A program made the position numbers and the translations under genes. Positions 1-8,729 of a DNA stretch of 64,000 bases are shown here, piece by piece. The stretch lies in the NCBI RefSeq assembly GCF_004571025.1, contig NZ_SPQT01000007.1, positions 186,001 through 250,000 on the forward strand, in the 5' to 3' direction. A model generated the notes under the pieces. The model saw only the letters and a list, made by a program, of their open reading frames with translations. It was not told the DNA's origin and searched no databases. Position 1 is the stretch's first letter. Each line of letters begins with the position of its first letter. The stretch comes from Bradyrhizobium niftali (GTDB taxonomy: Bacteria > Pseudomonadota > Alphaproteobacteria > Rhizobiales > Xanthobacteraceae).

Positions 1-1020
1 CGATATCTGGACGATGATGGCGCGGCGCGTGCCAAGTCGCGCGTTCAGGCTTGCCGCCAGCAAGCCGCCGAGAGCGGCGAATGCGATCTTGACGACGGCA
101 AAACTGAGGAGCTTGAAGCCGTGCCATCCCATCACGCCCGAGGCATAGATGCCTTCGAAGATGATAAGGGTGTGAAAGCCGTCGGCATAGAAGGTCCGGG
201 CGATCAGGAATTTCAGCAGATTCGGCTGCTTTCGCAGACCGGCGATCAGAGCGAACACGTCCCTTGAACCGAGGCGGATCGCCCTCAGGAAGGTCTCGCC
301 CGATGCCGGCGCGTCGATGGTGAAGCGAAGCAGCATCAACAGGCCGACGCAGCCGAGCGCTGCGATCAGAGGCCCGATCGATCGCTCCATCTCGTGGCTT
401 GCCTGCGAGAAGCCAAGCAGCGGCACGTCGGGGATCCCGAACCAATGCAACTGCCCGGGAAGCGCAAATCCCCACAACAGGAACGTCATGATGGCGACGG
501 ACACGAGATTTGCGACCCCCAGGCTGACACCCGAGTAGCGGCCAACCCGCGACATCCCGACCGCCGGTCCCAACATCGCGTTATGCAGGATCTCGGAATA
601 GACGAACAACAGATTGAGCGCCATCACGATCACCAGCACGGCATGGACCGACAATCCGCTGCGGTCCGGCTTCGCCCACCACAGGCTGACCAGTAGCGGC
701 AACGAGATCAGGATGCAGGCCGTGATCCACGGCTTTCGCGGGCCCATCCGGTCGAGCGAGGCGCCGAGAAACGGCACTGTCACGGCGCCGACCAAACCTG
801 CAACAAAGCCGTATCGAGCAAACAGCGTCTGCCCAAGCACGGGATCGCCGATCATGATCTTGCTGACATAGGGCGCAAAGATGTAGATCTTGAGCAGCAC
901 CAGATACGGGATCCGCGTCGCCTCGTAGCCGACCCAGGACCACGCACTGAGCGTCAGCGTGCGAGAGCCGGAGTTCGCGGTCGTGACAGGTCGCGACGCG
1001 GCGATAACATTCTCAGACAT
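1..1020 (-). CDS. MFS transporter, UMF1/Atg22-like (3' end cut by window)
   Basis: Reading the minus strand from the ATG at 1020 gives 340 in-frame codons with no stop before the window edge, so the C-terminus is missing. The protein has several hydrophobic helices (for example near residues 60-80, 105-125 and 130-150) and the loop LDRMGPRKPW after the second helix, which resembles the MFS loop 2-3 motif. Its N-terminus (WVGYEATRIPYLVLLKIYIF) resembles the UMF1/Atg22 branch. It is presumably an inner-membrane solute carrier. It lies downstream of the beta-oxidation genes on the same strand, 198 bp after the dehydrogenase stop. A palindrome shared with the main operon sits in that gap, so it may import the operon's substrate under the same regulator. 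The substrate is unknown. Confidence 0.75.
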   Translation of the reverse strand, partial: MSENVIAASRPVTTANSGSRTLTLSAWSWVGYEATRIPYLVLLKIYIFAPYVSKIMIGDPVLGQTLFARYGFVAGLVGAVTVPFLGASLDRMGPRKPWITACILISLPLLVSLWWAKPDRSGLSVHAVLVIVMALNLLFVYSEILHNAMLGPAVGMSRVGRYSGVSLGVANLVSVAIMTFLLWGFALPGQLHWFGIPDVPLLGFSQASHEMERSIGPLIAALGCVGLLMLLRFTIDAPASGETFLRAIRLGSRDVFALIAGLRKQPNLLKFLIARTFYADGFHTLIIFEGIYASGVMGWHGFKLLSFAVVKIAFAALGGLLAASLNARLGTRRAIIVQIS

Positions 1021-1181
1021 CCGGTGCGTTTCCCTGTGGCGTGGCTGCTGCGGTCACGCGCGATTGTTGCGACGGGCTCTTTTGCGATCAGCCACCACAA
1101 ACCAGGTGACCAATGCCGGCCATGGCATCGATCCTATCGTCACTGATCGCGATCCGCCTCATCTGCGCGGGACGTACGTGC

Positions 1182-1201
1182 ACTTCCATGGATATGGAAA
1201 T
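1182..1201. promoter_or_regulatory. Candidate IclR operator, copy 1
   Basis: The plus strand reads ACTTCCATGGATATGGAAAT, an inverted pair TTCCAT-N4-ATGGAA. It matches the palindrome at 9901-9920, read on the minus strand, at 19 of 20 positions. It lies between the hydroxyacyl-CoA dehydrogenase stop and the MFS start, about 160 bp before that start. TTCCA/TGGAA half-sites are typical of IclR-family operators. Assignment to the IclR gene at 9930-10688 is inference. Confidence 0.5.
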
Positions 1202-1218
1202 ATCCGCCAACCCGGGGA

Positions 1219-2502
1219 TCAGTTCGGATGCCCGCCCGACGCGGCGATGCGTGCGAGCCGCGACGACAGCACGCCATCCGGGCCAAGCTTGTCGGCATGG
1301 CGTTGAAGACGCGCGGCGATGCGGCCAAGCCCGACGCTTTCCGCCCAGAACATCGGGCCTCCCGTGTGCGCAGGCCAACCGTAGCCATTGAGCCAGACCA
1401 CATCGATGTCCGACGCGCGCTGCGCGATACCCTCATCGAGGATCTTCATGCCCTCGTCGATCATGGGATAGAGCAGCCGTTCCAGGATCTCATCGTCCGT
1501 GGCCTGACGCGAACGATAGCCGCGGCTCCTCGCAAACTCGGCAATGAGTGCCTCGACTTCCTGCGACGGCGTCGCGACCCGCTCTGCGTCGTAGTCGTAG
1601 TAGCCCTTCGACGTCTTCTGGCCGCGGCGGTCGCGTTCACACAACAGATCGCGAATGCTTTCGCCCTTCGAGGTCTCGCGCCGCCAGCCGAGATCGAGGC
1701 CTGCCAGATCGCTCATCTGGAACGGCCCCATCGGAAACCCGAATTCGGTCAGCACGCGATCGACATCCCAGGGTCTTGCGCCCTCGAGGATCAGCCTCTG
1801 CGCCTGCGCCTGTCGCCGGCCAAGCATGCGATTGCCGATGAACCCCGGGCAGACGCCCGAAACGACGGCGATCTTGCCGATCCGTCCGGCGAGGTCCATG
1901 GCGGTCGCAAGCTGCGACGGCCCGGTCTTCGCCCCACGCACGATCTCCAGCAACCGCATGACGTTCGCCGGCGAGAAGAAGTGCAGGCCGATCACCGCCT
2001 CGGGCCGACGCGTCTCCGCGGCAATCACGTCGATGTCGAGCCGGCTGGTGTTCGACGCCAGGATGGCGTCCGGTTTGGCGATTGCGTCGAGCTTGCGAAA
2101 CACATCCTTCTTGACCGCCATGCTCTCGAACACGGCCTCGATGATGAGATCGCTGTCGGCAAGGTCGTCGATGACGAGGCTCGGCGTCAGCAACGCCAGC
2201 GCACGCTCGGCGTCTTCCGCGGCGAGGCGGCCGCGGCTTACGGCGCGTTCGTAGTTTCGGCGGATCGCAGCGAGGCCGCGCTCCAGCGAAACCTGGTCAC
2301 GCTCGACGATCGTCACGGGAATGCCGATCGACAGGAAGTTCATGGCGATGCCGCCCCCCATCGTACCGGCGCCGAGGATGCCGACGCGTTCGATCGGAAT
2401 CCGCGGTGTATCGGCACTCATACCATCGATCCTCGCCGCATCGCGTTCGGCGGCGAGGATGTGCTGCTGTATCTCCGACACATCGAGCTCACGCTGGCTC
2501 AT
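1219..2502 (-). CDS. 3-hydroxyacyl-CoA dehydrogenase, hydratase-less FadB-like
   Basis: A 427-residue protein oxidising 3-hydroxyacyl-CoA to 3-ketoacyl-CoA with NAD. The Rossmann motif GILGAGTMGGGIA is near residues 41-53, the catalytic His lies in GLHFFSPANVMRLLE, and two C-terminal 3HCDH domains follow. The first ~38 residues (ILAAERDAARI...ADTPRIPIERVG) resemble the linker that joins the hydratase and dehydrogenase halves of FadB-type fusions, but no hydratase domain precedes them. I chose the ATG at 2502 because an upstream in-frame ATG (2544) lies deep inside the thiolase gene. The chosen start overlaps the thiolase end by 14 bp, which suggests translational coupling. It is the last enzyme gene of the operon. 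Confidence 0.88.
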   Translation of the reverse strand: MSQRELDVSEIQQHILAAERDAARIDGMSADTPRIPIERVGILGAGTMGGGIAMNFLSIGIPVTIVERDQVSLERGLAAIRRNYERAVSRGRLAAEDAERALALLTPSLVIDDLADSDLIIEAVFESMAVKKDVFRKLDAIAKPDAILASNTSRLDIDVIAAETRRPEAVIGLHFFSPANVMRLLEIVRGAKTGPSQLATAMDLAGRIGKIAVVSGVCPGFIGNRMLGRRQAQAQRLILEGARPWDVDRVLTEFGFPMGPFQMSDLAGLDLGWRRETSKGESIRDLLCERDRRGQKTSKGYYDYDAERVATPSQEVEALIAEFARSRGYRSRQATDDEILERLLYPMIDEGMKILDEGIAQRASDIDVVWLNGYGWPAHTGGPMFWAESVGLGRIAARLQRHADKLGPDGVLSSRLARIAASGGHPN

Positions 2503-3715
2503 GCAGTCCCCCGTGAAAAATCTCGAACAGGCCGGCGGCACCAATGCCGCCGGCGCAGCACATCGTCACCACGCCGTAGCGGGCCTTGCGGCGCCTCCCT
2601 TCGTGCATCAGATGTCCGACGCAGCGCGCGCCCGTCATGCCATAGGGGTGCCCGATCGCGATCGCGCCGCCCGAGACGTTGAGTCGCTCATCGGGAATGC
2701 CGAGCCGGTCGCGGCAATACAGCAGCTGCGAGGCGAAAGCCTCATTCAGTTCCCAGAGGTCGATATCGTCGATCCGCAGTCCGTTGCGTTCGAGCAGCTT
2801 CGGTACCGCGAAGACGGGGCCGATGCCCATCTCCTCCGGCGCACAACCGGCGACCGCCATGCTGCGATAGGCGCCGAGCGGCTCCAGACCACGCCGCTCC
2901 GCCTCCGCGGCTTCCATCAGGAGCACTGCTGCGGCGCCGTCGGACAGTTGCGAGGCGTTCCCGGCGGTGACAAATCGCCCCTGCTTGACAAAGCGCCCGC
3001 CGGCGAACACGGGCTTGAGCTTCGCGAGATCCTCGCGGGTGGTTTGCGGACGATTGCCCTCGTCCCGCGTCAGCGTAACCTCCCTGCTGGCGATTTCGCC
3101 GCCGGCGTGATCCATGACCGTCATCTCGGTCGTGAGCGGCGCGATTTCCCGGTCGAAGCGGCCTTCGGCCTGCGCTGTCGCCGTCCGCTGCTGCGATCGC
3201 AGGGCATAATCGTCCTGCGCCTCGCGACTGATGCCGTAGCGCTCCGCGACGAGCTCGGCCGTCTCGATCATCGAGCTCGTGAGACCCGTGGCGTGGCGGA
3301 GGATCCAATCGTCCCACGCGCGGTAACGATTGACCTTGTCGTTCTGCACCAGGCTGATCGATTCCAGGCCGCCGCCGATCGCGACCGGTGCACCGTCATT
3401 GATGATGTATTTCGCGGCAGTCGCGATCGCCATCAGACCGGACGAGCATTTGCGATCGATCGACATCGCGGCGACGCTGTCGGGAAGCCCGGCGCGTAGC
3501 GCAGCGTGACGGGCGACGTTGTTGCCGGAGGTCCCCTGCTGCTGGGCGGCGCCCATCACCACATCGTCGACCTCGGCCGGATCGAGCCCGGCGCGCTCGA
3601 CGACCGCGCGAATGACGTGGCCTCCCAGCGTCGGCGCCGTCGTGTTGTTGAACGCGCCTCGATAGGCCTTGCCGATCGGCGTCCGCGCCGTCGAAACGAT
3701 CACAGCTTCGCGCAT
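2489..3715 (-). CDS. Acetyl-CoA acyltransferase (thiolase)
   Basis: A 408-residue thiolase carrying out the last beta-oxidation step, cleavage of 3-ketoacyl-CoA by CoA. The acyl-accepting Cys is C90 in DRKCSSGLMA. The His motif GGAIAIGHPYGMTGAR and the second Cys in MCCAGGIGAAG are both present, so the catalytic set is complete. The start ATG at 3715 has a GGAGG-type ribosome site a few bases upstream; the longer frame to 3751 lacks this. It lies between the acyl-CoA dehydrogenases and the hydroxyacyl-CoA dehydrogenase, as expected for one pathway. Confidence 0.93.
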   Translation of the reverse strand: MREAVIVSTARTPIGKAYRGAFNNTTAPTLGGHVIRAVVERAGLDPAEVDDVVMGAAQQQGTSGNNVARHAALRAGLPDSVAAMSIDRKCSSGLMAIATAAKYIINDGAPVAIGGGLESISLVQNDKVNRYRAWDDWILRHATGLTSSMIETAELVAERYGISREAQDDYALRSQQRTATAQAEGRFDREIAPLTTEMTVMDHAGGEIASREVTLTRDEGNRPQTTREDLAKLKPVFAGGRFVKQGRFVTAGNASQLSDGAAAVLLMEAAEAERRGLEPLGAYRSMAVAGCAPEEMGIGPVFAVPKLLERNGLRIDDIDLWELNEAFASQLLYCRDRLGIPDERLNVSGGAIAIGHPYGMTGARCVGHLMHEGRRRKARYGVVTMCCAGGIGAAGLFEIFHGGLHEPA

Positions 3716-3781
3716 CAAAACTCCTCCTGTCCGGAACGTCCGGTCGATCAACCGCGCCGCGTTTTGGCCTGTGCCCTGCGT

Positions 3782-4960
3782 TCAACTGAGCTCGGCCGAC
3801 GAATATCCGAGGATGGCGCGCGCGATGACGAGCCGCTGGATCTGCCCGGTACCCTCATAGATGTCGGTGATGCGGCCATCGCGCAGGAATTGCTCGACCG
3901 GATGATCGTGGCTGAGGCTCATTGCGCCCAGCAGTTCCATCGCGCGCTGCGGACCGCTGCGACAGAGCTCGCCGCCCTTCGCTTTTGCGACTGATGCCTC
4001 AAGATTGTTGGGCTCGCCGCGCGCCGCGAGCCAGGCCGCCCGCAGGACCGTCAGCGTCGCTGCCTCGATGTCGGCCTCGAGCTCCAGCAGCGTCTGCTCC
4101 GTGGAAGTCCGATCGTGCGGCCCCTTGTCCCAATCGACCGCGATCCCTTCCTTAGCCAGGCGATCCCGCGCATACCGGAAAGCGCCGAGCGCCTTTCCGA
4201 TGCCGCCAGCGGCGACGGTCGGACGGGTGATGTTGAACGTCTTGAGGACCCCTTTGTAGGAGGCGGAGCCCTCGTCCGCGCTTTGCGGCACGCGCTCGTC
4301 GCCACCGATCAGATGGTCGCGCGGGATGCGGCAATCGCGAAACGCGTAGGCCGCGGTATCGCTGCTGCGAATTCCGAGCTTCTTTTCCTTGCGGACCAGC
4401 TCGAACCCGGGCGTGCCCTTCAGCACCAGGAACGATTTGATGCCGCCGCGACCGGCCGCCTTGCTGACTGTCGCCCAGACGATCGTGCCGTGGCACCGCA
4501 CGCCATTGGTGACGAAGATCTTGTCGCCATTGAGCACCCACTCGTCGCCGTCGAGAACGGCGGTCGTCTGGATCGCCTTGGTATCGGATCCGGCACCCGG
4601 CTCGGTGATCGACATCGCCAGCATCAGATGCCCCCACCGCTTCTGCTGCGCGGGCGTGCCGGCCGCGCCCAGCGCCGCATTGCCTAGCGCCGATGGCGCC
4701 TGGCGCAACGGCACGCCATTGTGCGCCTCGCGCTCGATCCTGATCAGCATCTGCATGATCACGGACGGCGTGTCGTCGCTCGGGCGACGCCGCATCCGTT
4801 CGAGCAGCGAGGGGAACGCCGCGGCCTCGACAAACGCCTTGGGCAGGATTTCGTCCTCGTGCGCGTCGTAGTGGCGCGCGTATTTCTCGCTGGCCTTTGC
4901 CTCCTCGGCGACACCAGAAAGAATGTCCCTATCAGGGTCGGAAAGCGTGAAGTCCACCAT
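3782..4960 (-). CDS. Acyl-CoA dehydrogenase, catalytic subunit of pair 1
   Basis: A 392-residue FAD-dependent acyl-CoA dehydrogenase. It has the flavin-contact motif SITEPGAGSDTKAIQ and the C-terminal IYEGTGQIQR containing the usual catalytic Glu. The ATG at 4960 follows a GGAG site, and the upstream dehydrogenase gene ends 11 bp before it. Its neighbour (4972-6081) belongs to the same fold family but lacks the YEGT motif. The two are therefore best read as the large (active) and small (structural) subunits of a heteromeric dehydrogenase, as described for PimC/PimD of Rhodopseudomonas and the ChsE pairs of mycobacteria. The substrate is unknown. Confidence 0.9.
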   Translation of the reverse strand: MVDFTLSDPDRDILSGVAEEAKASEKYARHYDAHEDEILPKAFVEAAAFPSLLERMRRRPSDDTPSVIMQMLIRIEREAHNGVPLRQAPSALGNAALGAAGTPAQQKRWGHLMLAMSITEPGAGSDTKAIQTTAVLDGDEWVLNGDKIFVTNGVRCHGTIVWATVSKAAGRGGIKSFLVLKGTPGFELVRKEKKLGIRSSDTAAYAFRDCRIPRDHLIGGDERVPQSADEGSASYKGVLKTFNITRPTVAAGGIGKALGAFRYARDRLAKEGIAVDWDKGPHDRTSTEQTLLELEADIEAATLTVLRAAWLAARGEPNNLEASVAKAKGGELCRSGPQRAMELLGAMSLSHDHPVEQFLRDGRITDIYEGTGQIQRLVIARAILGYSSAELS

Positions 4961-4971
4961 GCTCTGCTCCG

Positions 4972-6081
4972 TCACGCCGCCGCGAGCGCGCCGTGGATGG
5001 TCAGCATCCGCGCGTTGCGCAGCCACATCTCGAGCGGAAGGTCGCGGATGTAGCCGTGGCCTCCGAATATCTGCAGCCCGTCATCGGCGATCCTGATCGC
5101 GCGGCGGTTGACGTAGTTCTGCGCAAGAACCGCCATTTTCGAAACATCGGCTCCCCGATCGAACGCGGCGGCCGCCTTCCACACCAGCCAACGCATGACG
5201 TCGCACTCGATATGCATGTCGGCCAGCATGAAGGCGATCGACTGCTTCTTTGCGATCGGCTCACCGAATGCGACACGTTCCCTGGCGTACGGAATCGCGA
5301 AATCGGTCACCGCGCGCACCAGCCCCACGGCGAGCGCCGCACCACCAATGCGCAGGCTGGCCAGCAGGGGACGGATATCCGCGCCATCGCCCTCGCCGAG
5401 GATCGCGTCAGGTGGAAGCGAAACGCCGGCAAGCTCGACCCGGGCAAACCGCATCGGCGTGAGCCCGATAGTGCCGCTCTCGCGGGTGATCGCGACGCCT
5501 GGGGCACGCGGAGGGACGATGAAGGCCTTGATCCCGTCAATGCCCGGCGCGTCGGATGCCCGCGCGAGCACCAGCATATCCCCAGCCTCCTCGCCGAGTG
5601 GCACCAGCCGCTTGACGCCGGTGATCCGCCAGCCGTCCGCCCTCGGTTCGGCGCGGGTGACGATCCGCGACGGATCGAACGCAAACGAGTCCTCGTGCAG
5701 CGCAAGCGTTGCCGCACGACGCGCATTCCCGCAGAATTTCGGCAGCTCACGTTTCTTCTGCTCTTCCGACCCGAGGTCGATCAGCGGGTTGACAAACAGC
5801 GACGATGCAGCGGCGGCGCCGCCGAGTCCGGCGCATCCGGAGCCCATTGCTTCCAGCATCAACGCGCCCGTCAGGGTAGAACGTGGCGCACCGCCGCCAC
5901 CATAGGCCTCCGGAATCGCAAGCGAAGCGAGCCCCAGGGACCACGCTTCGTCGAGCAATTCGGCCGGTGCGGCGCACGTTTCGTCGGCTTGCCGCGCCCG
6001 CGGCGTCAGCTCCTCCTTCGCGAAGGTGAGGAGCATGTCGCGGATCTGGCTCTGTTCGTCAGTGACATCGAAGCTGATCAT
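4972..6081 (-). CDS. Acyl-CoA dehydrogenase-like, non-catalytic subunit of pair 1
   Basis: A 369-residue member of the acyl-CoA dehydrogenase family. The flavin-binding QIFGGHGYIRD motif is present. The C-terminus ends MLTIHGALAAA, where active members carry YEGTxQIQ, so the catalytic Glu is missing. It also lacks the TEPGAGSD flavin motif of the middle domain. Its ATG shares a 4-bp ATGA overlap with the stop of the synthetase gene upstream, a sign of coupled translation. Loss of the base in one subunit of an adjacent pair fits an alpha2-beta2 dehydrogenase with one active site per heterodimer; that architecture is inferred. Confidence 0.87.
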   Translation of the reverse strand: MISFDVTDEQSQIRDMLLTFAKEELTPRARQADETCAAPAELLDEAWSLGLASLAIPEAYGGGGAPRSTLTGALMLEAMGSGCAGLGGAAAASSLFVNPLIDLGSEEQKKRELPKFCGNARRAATLALHEDSFAFDPSRIVTRAEPRADGWRITGVKRLVPLGEEAGDMLVLARASDAPGIDGIKAFIVPPRAPGVAITRESGTIGLTPMRFARVELAGVSLPPDAILGEGDGADIRPLLASLRIGGAALAVGLVRAVTDFAIPYARERVAFGEPIAKKQSIAFMLADMHIECDVMRWLVWKAAAAFDRGADVSKMAVLAQNYVNRRAIRIADDGLQIFGGHGYIRDLPLEMWLRNARMLTIHGALAAA

Positions 6082-7547
6082 GATGCCATGGCTCCGCTGT
6101 CGAATGCGCTCGCGCGGTCGTCGTGGCCGGCGGTGCTCAGTGCGCGCATGGCGACGACAAGGTCCCGCGCCCGCTCGAACACCGCAAATCCCGCGGTCGA
6201 GAGCGCTTCGCGCGCGAAGGGTGACAGCAGGGTGTAACTGTAGATCAGGACGGGCTTCGATCGGCGCGCGCGGAGCGCGCTCAGCGCCGCCACGTCCAGC
6301 GAGATGCTGCGTTCGTTCGACAGCGACAGCGACAGCACGATGGAGTCGACGTCCTCGCCGTCAAGCAGCACCTCGAGCGATTGAAGAACGCCGCCCGTGA
6401 AAATGCCTTGCGCCGTGACATCGATCGGGTTCGCGGCGGAGCCATAGGAGGGGAACGTCGGTCGAAGCCGCGCCTGCAGCTTCTGATCCAGTACGGGAAC
6501 GCTGAACCCGGCTTCCGTGAGACATTCGCTCAGGACGGTTCCGGCGCCCCCCGCTGTCGTGACAATGCCGACACGACGCCCGGCGGCGACCGGGTTGGTC
6601 AGGCGTCCAAGCGCAGCCGCGACCGCATCATCCGGATCAGCGACCGCGATCACGCCGGTAGCCGCGAACATCGCGTCAAAATCCGTAGCCACGCCCGTAT
6701 CGCTTGCGGTGTGCGCGACAGCCGCGCGGCGGCCGGCTTCGGATCGGCCGATCTTGATCACGATCACCGGCTTGCCCGCCGCTTGCGCCCGGCCCGCCGC
6801 AGCCGCGAACCGCTCGAAATCACGTACTTCCTCAAGGTAAGCGATGATGGCCGCACAGCCGGGATCGCCTGCAAAATGCGTGATGAAGTCGACCGCAGTG
6901 AGATCGCACTCATTACCCGTCGTGACGACATGGCCGATCTCGAGGCCGGCGGCCCGCCCGCGACTGAACAGCGAGAAGCCGAGCCCCCCGCTCTGCGCCA
7001 CGATCGCCACGCGACCGCCAGCCGCGTTTCTCGTCGAGCCCGAAAGCGAAGGCTCCGCTGCCGCGCTGAATGTCGCGGCGACGCATCCGGCGACGTTATA
7101 AAATCCCTCGCAATTCGGCCCGCAGATACGGATTCCGGTGCGTCGCGCGATGTCCGACAACCGCAACTGACGTTCGGCCTTCGCAACGCTTTCCTCGGCG
7201 AATCCCGAGGAAATGACGATCGCCGCACGAACGCCGGCCGCGACGCATTGCTCAACGACGTCGCAGACCAGCTCCGCCGGGAGGGCGATGATCGCGAGAT
7301 CGATCGGGAACTTGACTGCGCCAATGGCGGGATAGCAGCGCAAGCCGTTGACCTCGCGGTAACTCGGATTGACCGGTGCAATTCGCCCGGTGAAGCCGGC
7401 GCGGCGCAGCACCCGCAGCAACATGCCGCGGATCGAGCGCTGTTCGGCGGGAGCGGCGCCGATGACGGCAATCGAGCGGGGTGCAAGAAAGGCTGCGATC
7501 GACGCCGCGTCCGATGGGCGGAGGATTTCGTTCAAGGGACTATCCAT
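6078..7547 (-). CDS. NDP-forming acyl-CoA synthetase, alpha-type (no ATP-grasp domain)
   Basis: A 489-residue protein with an N-terminal CoA-binding Rossmann domain (FLAPRSIAVIGA, residues ~20-31) and succinyl-CoA ligase-like domains. The likely phospho-His lies in RAAVAHTASDTG. Full-length fused enzymes of this family also carry an ATP-grasp domain, which is absent here; the length fits a separate alpha subunit. In the operon it would activate the free acid or hydrolyse/resynthesise a thioester, but it needs a beta subunit that is not in this window. The ATG at 7547 lies 18 bp after the preceding gene. Confidence 0.85.
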   Translation of the reverse strand: MDSPLNEILRPSDAASIAAFLAPRSIAVIGAAPAEQRSIRGMLLRVLRRAGFTGRIAPVNPSYREVNGLRCYPAIGAVKFPIDLAIIALPAELVCDVVEQCVAAGVRAAIVISSGFAEESVAKAERQLRLSDIARRTGIRICGPNCEGFYNVAGCVAATFSAAAEPSLSGSTRNAAGGRVAIVAQSGGLGFSLFSRGRAAGLEIGHVVTTGNECDLTAVDFITHFAGDPGCAAIIAYLEEVRDFERFAAAAGRAQAAGKPVIVIKIGRSEAGRRAAVAHTASDTGVATDFDAMFAATGVIAVADPDDAVAAALGRLTNPVAAGRRVGIVTTAGGAGTVLSECLTEAGFSVPVLDQKLQARLRPTFPSYGSAANPIDVTAQGIFTGGVLQSLEVLLDGEDVDSIVLSLSLSNERSISLDVAALSALRARRSKPVLIYSYTLLSPFAREALSTAGFAVFERARDLVVAMRALSTAGHDDRASAFDSGAMAS

Positions 7548-7565
7548 GCAATGTCTCGGATCGCG

Positions 7566-8729
7566 TCAGCGCGGCAGTCCGACGAGATGTCTCGCCATGA
7601 TGATGCGCTGGATCTGCCCGGTGCCCTCGACGATGTTCAGCGCCTTCGCATCGCGAAACAGCTTCTCGACGAGGTGATGACCGGCACCTGCCTCAAGCCC
7701 GACGATCTCCATGCCGGCACTGGCGAGATCCTGGGCGGTCTCGGCGGCAAACACCTTAGCCATCGAAGCGTCCACGATGTTGGGAATCCTGCTGTCAGCC
7801 TTCCAGGCCGCGCGAAGCGTCATGAGCCAGGCCGCGCGAAGCTGCCGGTGCATCGCCTCCAGCCGGTCGCGCACCCGTATCGACCTGAACGCGCCTGACT
7901 GCTTCGCGAAATTCAACGCCTCGTCATAAGCGGAGCGCGCCAGGCCAACGGCGCTCGCCGCGACGCCAACACGCGTCGTGTTGAGCGTTCCCATCGTGGC
8001 GCCGTAGGCGCTTGACCTCGACGTCTGTTCGGGCCGCTCGCCGCCCAGGATGTTGTCGCGCGGGACCTCGCAGTCCTCGAGGATGAACGACACCGACTCA
8101 TAGGCGCGGAGCCCCATCTTGTTCTCGACCTTGATTCCGGTCATGCCGCGGTTGCCGCGCTCGACGAAAAACGACCGCTGCCCGGAGCGGCCCTTGTCGG
8201 GATCGAGATTGGCCTGCACCAGCACCCAGTCGGCGCGAGCTGCATTGCCGATGAAGCATTTGGCGCCGTTGAGCAGAAAGCCGCGATCGGTGCGCGTCGC
8301 GCGGGTGCGGAACGCCGTCGTGTCCGAGCCTCCGCTTGGTTCCGTCAACGCGAAGCTGCCCCAGCGCGGAATCTCACTGCCGCGGAATGGCCCAAGGAAG
8401 TGCTCGCGCTGCTCCGGCGTGCCGGCGGCGGCGACGATCGGCGCCGGCAGTCCCGGCCCTGGCGCGGCGACACCCATGCCGCGATCCCAATAGGCATTCT
8501 CCTCATTGATTGCGGCCATTCGGACCGCGGGACCTTCAGGCACCGCGCCGTCGTCGACCGGCCCGGGATGCCTCCTCCGGAAATCGACATACCCGGCGAA
8601 ATAGGGATGATCGGGCGGCAACGGCGCGCCGTTGCGATCGGCCTCGAGTCCGGCCGGCCGTACCTCGCGCTGCCCCCACTCCCGGACCTGCTCGATATGC
8701 ACATTGAGTGCGGCGCTGAATTTGTTCAC
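7566..8729 (-). CDS. Acyl-CoA dehydrogenase, catalytic subunit of pair 2
   Basis: A 387-residue acyl-CoA dehydrogenase with the flavin motif ALTEPSGGSDTTAF and the C-terminal IVEGTGQIQR that holds the catalytic Glu. I chose the GTG at 8729. It overlaps the stop of the upstream gene as GTGA and has a GGAGAGG ribosome site. The longer ATG frame to 8795 would run far into that gene. It pairs with the Glu-less protein at 8726-9787, repeating the arrangement seen at 3782-6081. The two active subunits differ clearly in sequence, so they probably act on different intermediates. Confidence 0.9.
   Translation of the reverse strand: MNKFSAALNVHIEQVREWGQREVRPAGLEADRNGAPLPPDHPYFAGYVDFRRRHPGPVDDGAVPEGPAVRMAAINEENAYWDRGMGVAAPGPGLPAPIVAAAGTPEQREHFLGPFRGSEIPRWGSFALTEPSGGSDTTAFRTRATRTDRGFLLNGAKCFIGNAARADWVLVQANLDPDKGRSGQRSFFVERGNRGMTGIKVENKMGLRAYESVSFILEDCEVPRDNILGGERPEQTSRSSAYGATMGTLNTTRVGVAASAVGLARSAYDEALNFAKQSGAFRSIRVRDRLEAMHRQLRAAWLMTLRAAWKADSRIPNIVDASMAKVFAAETAQDLASAGMEIVGLEAGAGHHLVEKLFRDAKALNIVEGTGQIQRIIMARHLVGLPR

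Noticed and set aside
1228..2682. 484-codon open frame on the plus strand
   Set aside because: It is antisense to the hydroxyacyl-CoA dehydrogenase and thiolase genes; Arg/His/Asp-rich composition typical of a shadow frame in high-GC coding DNA.
6381..7898. 505-codon open frame on the plus strand
   Set aside because: Antisense to the acyl-CoA synthetase gene, with no domain and no ribosome site.
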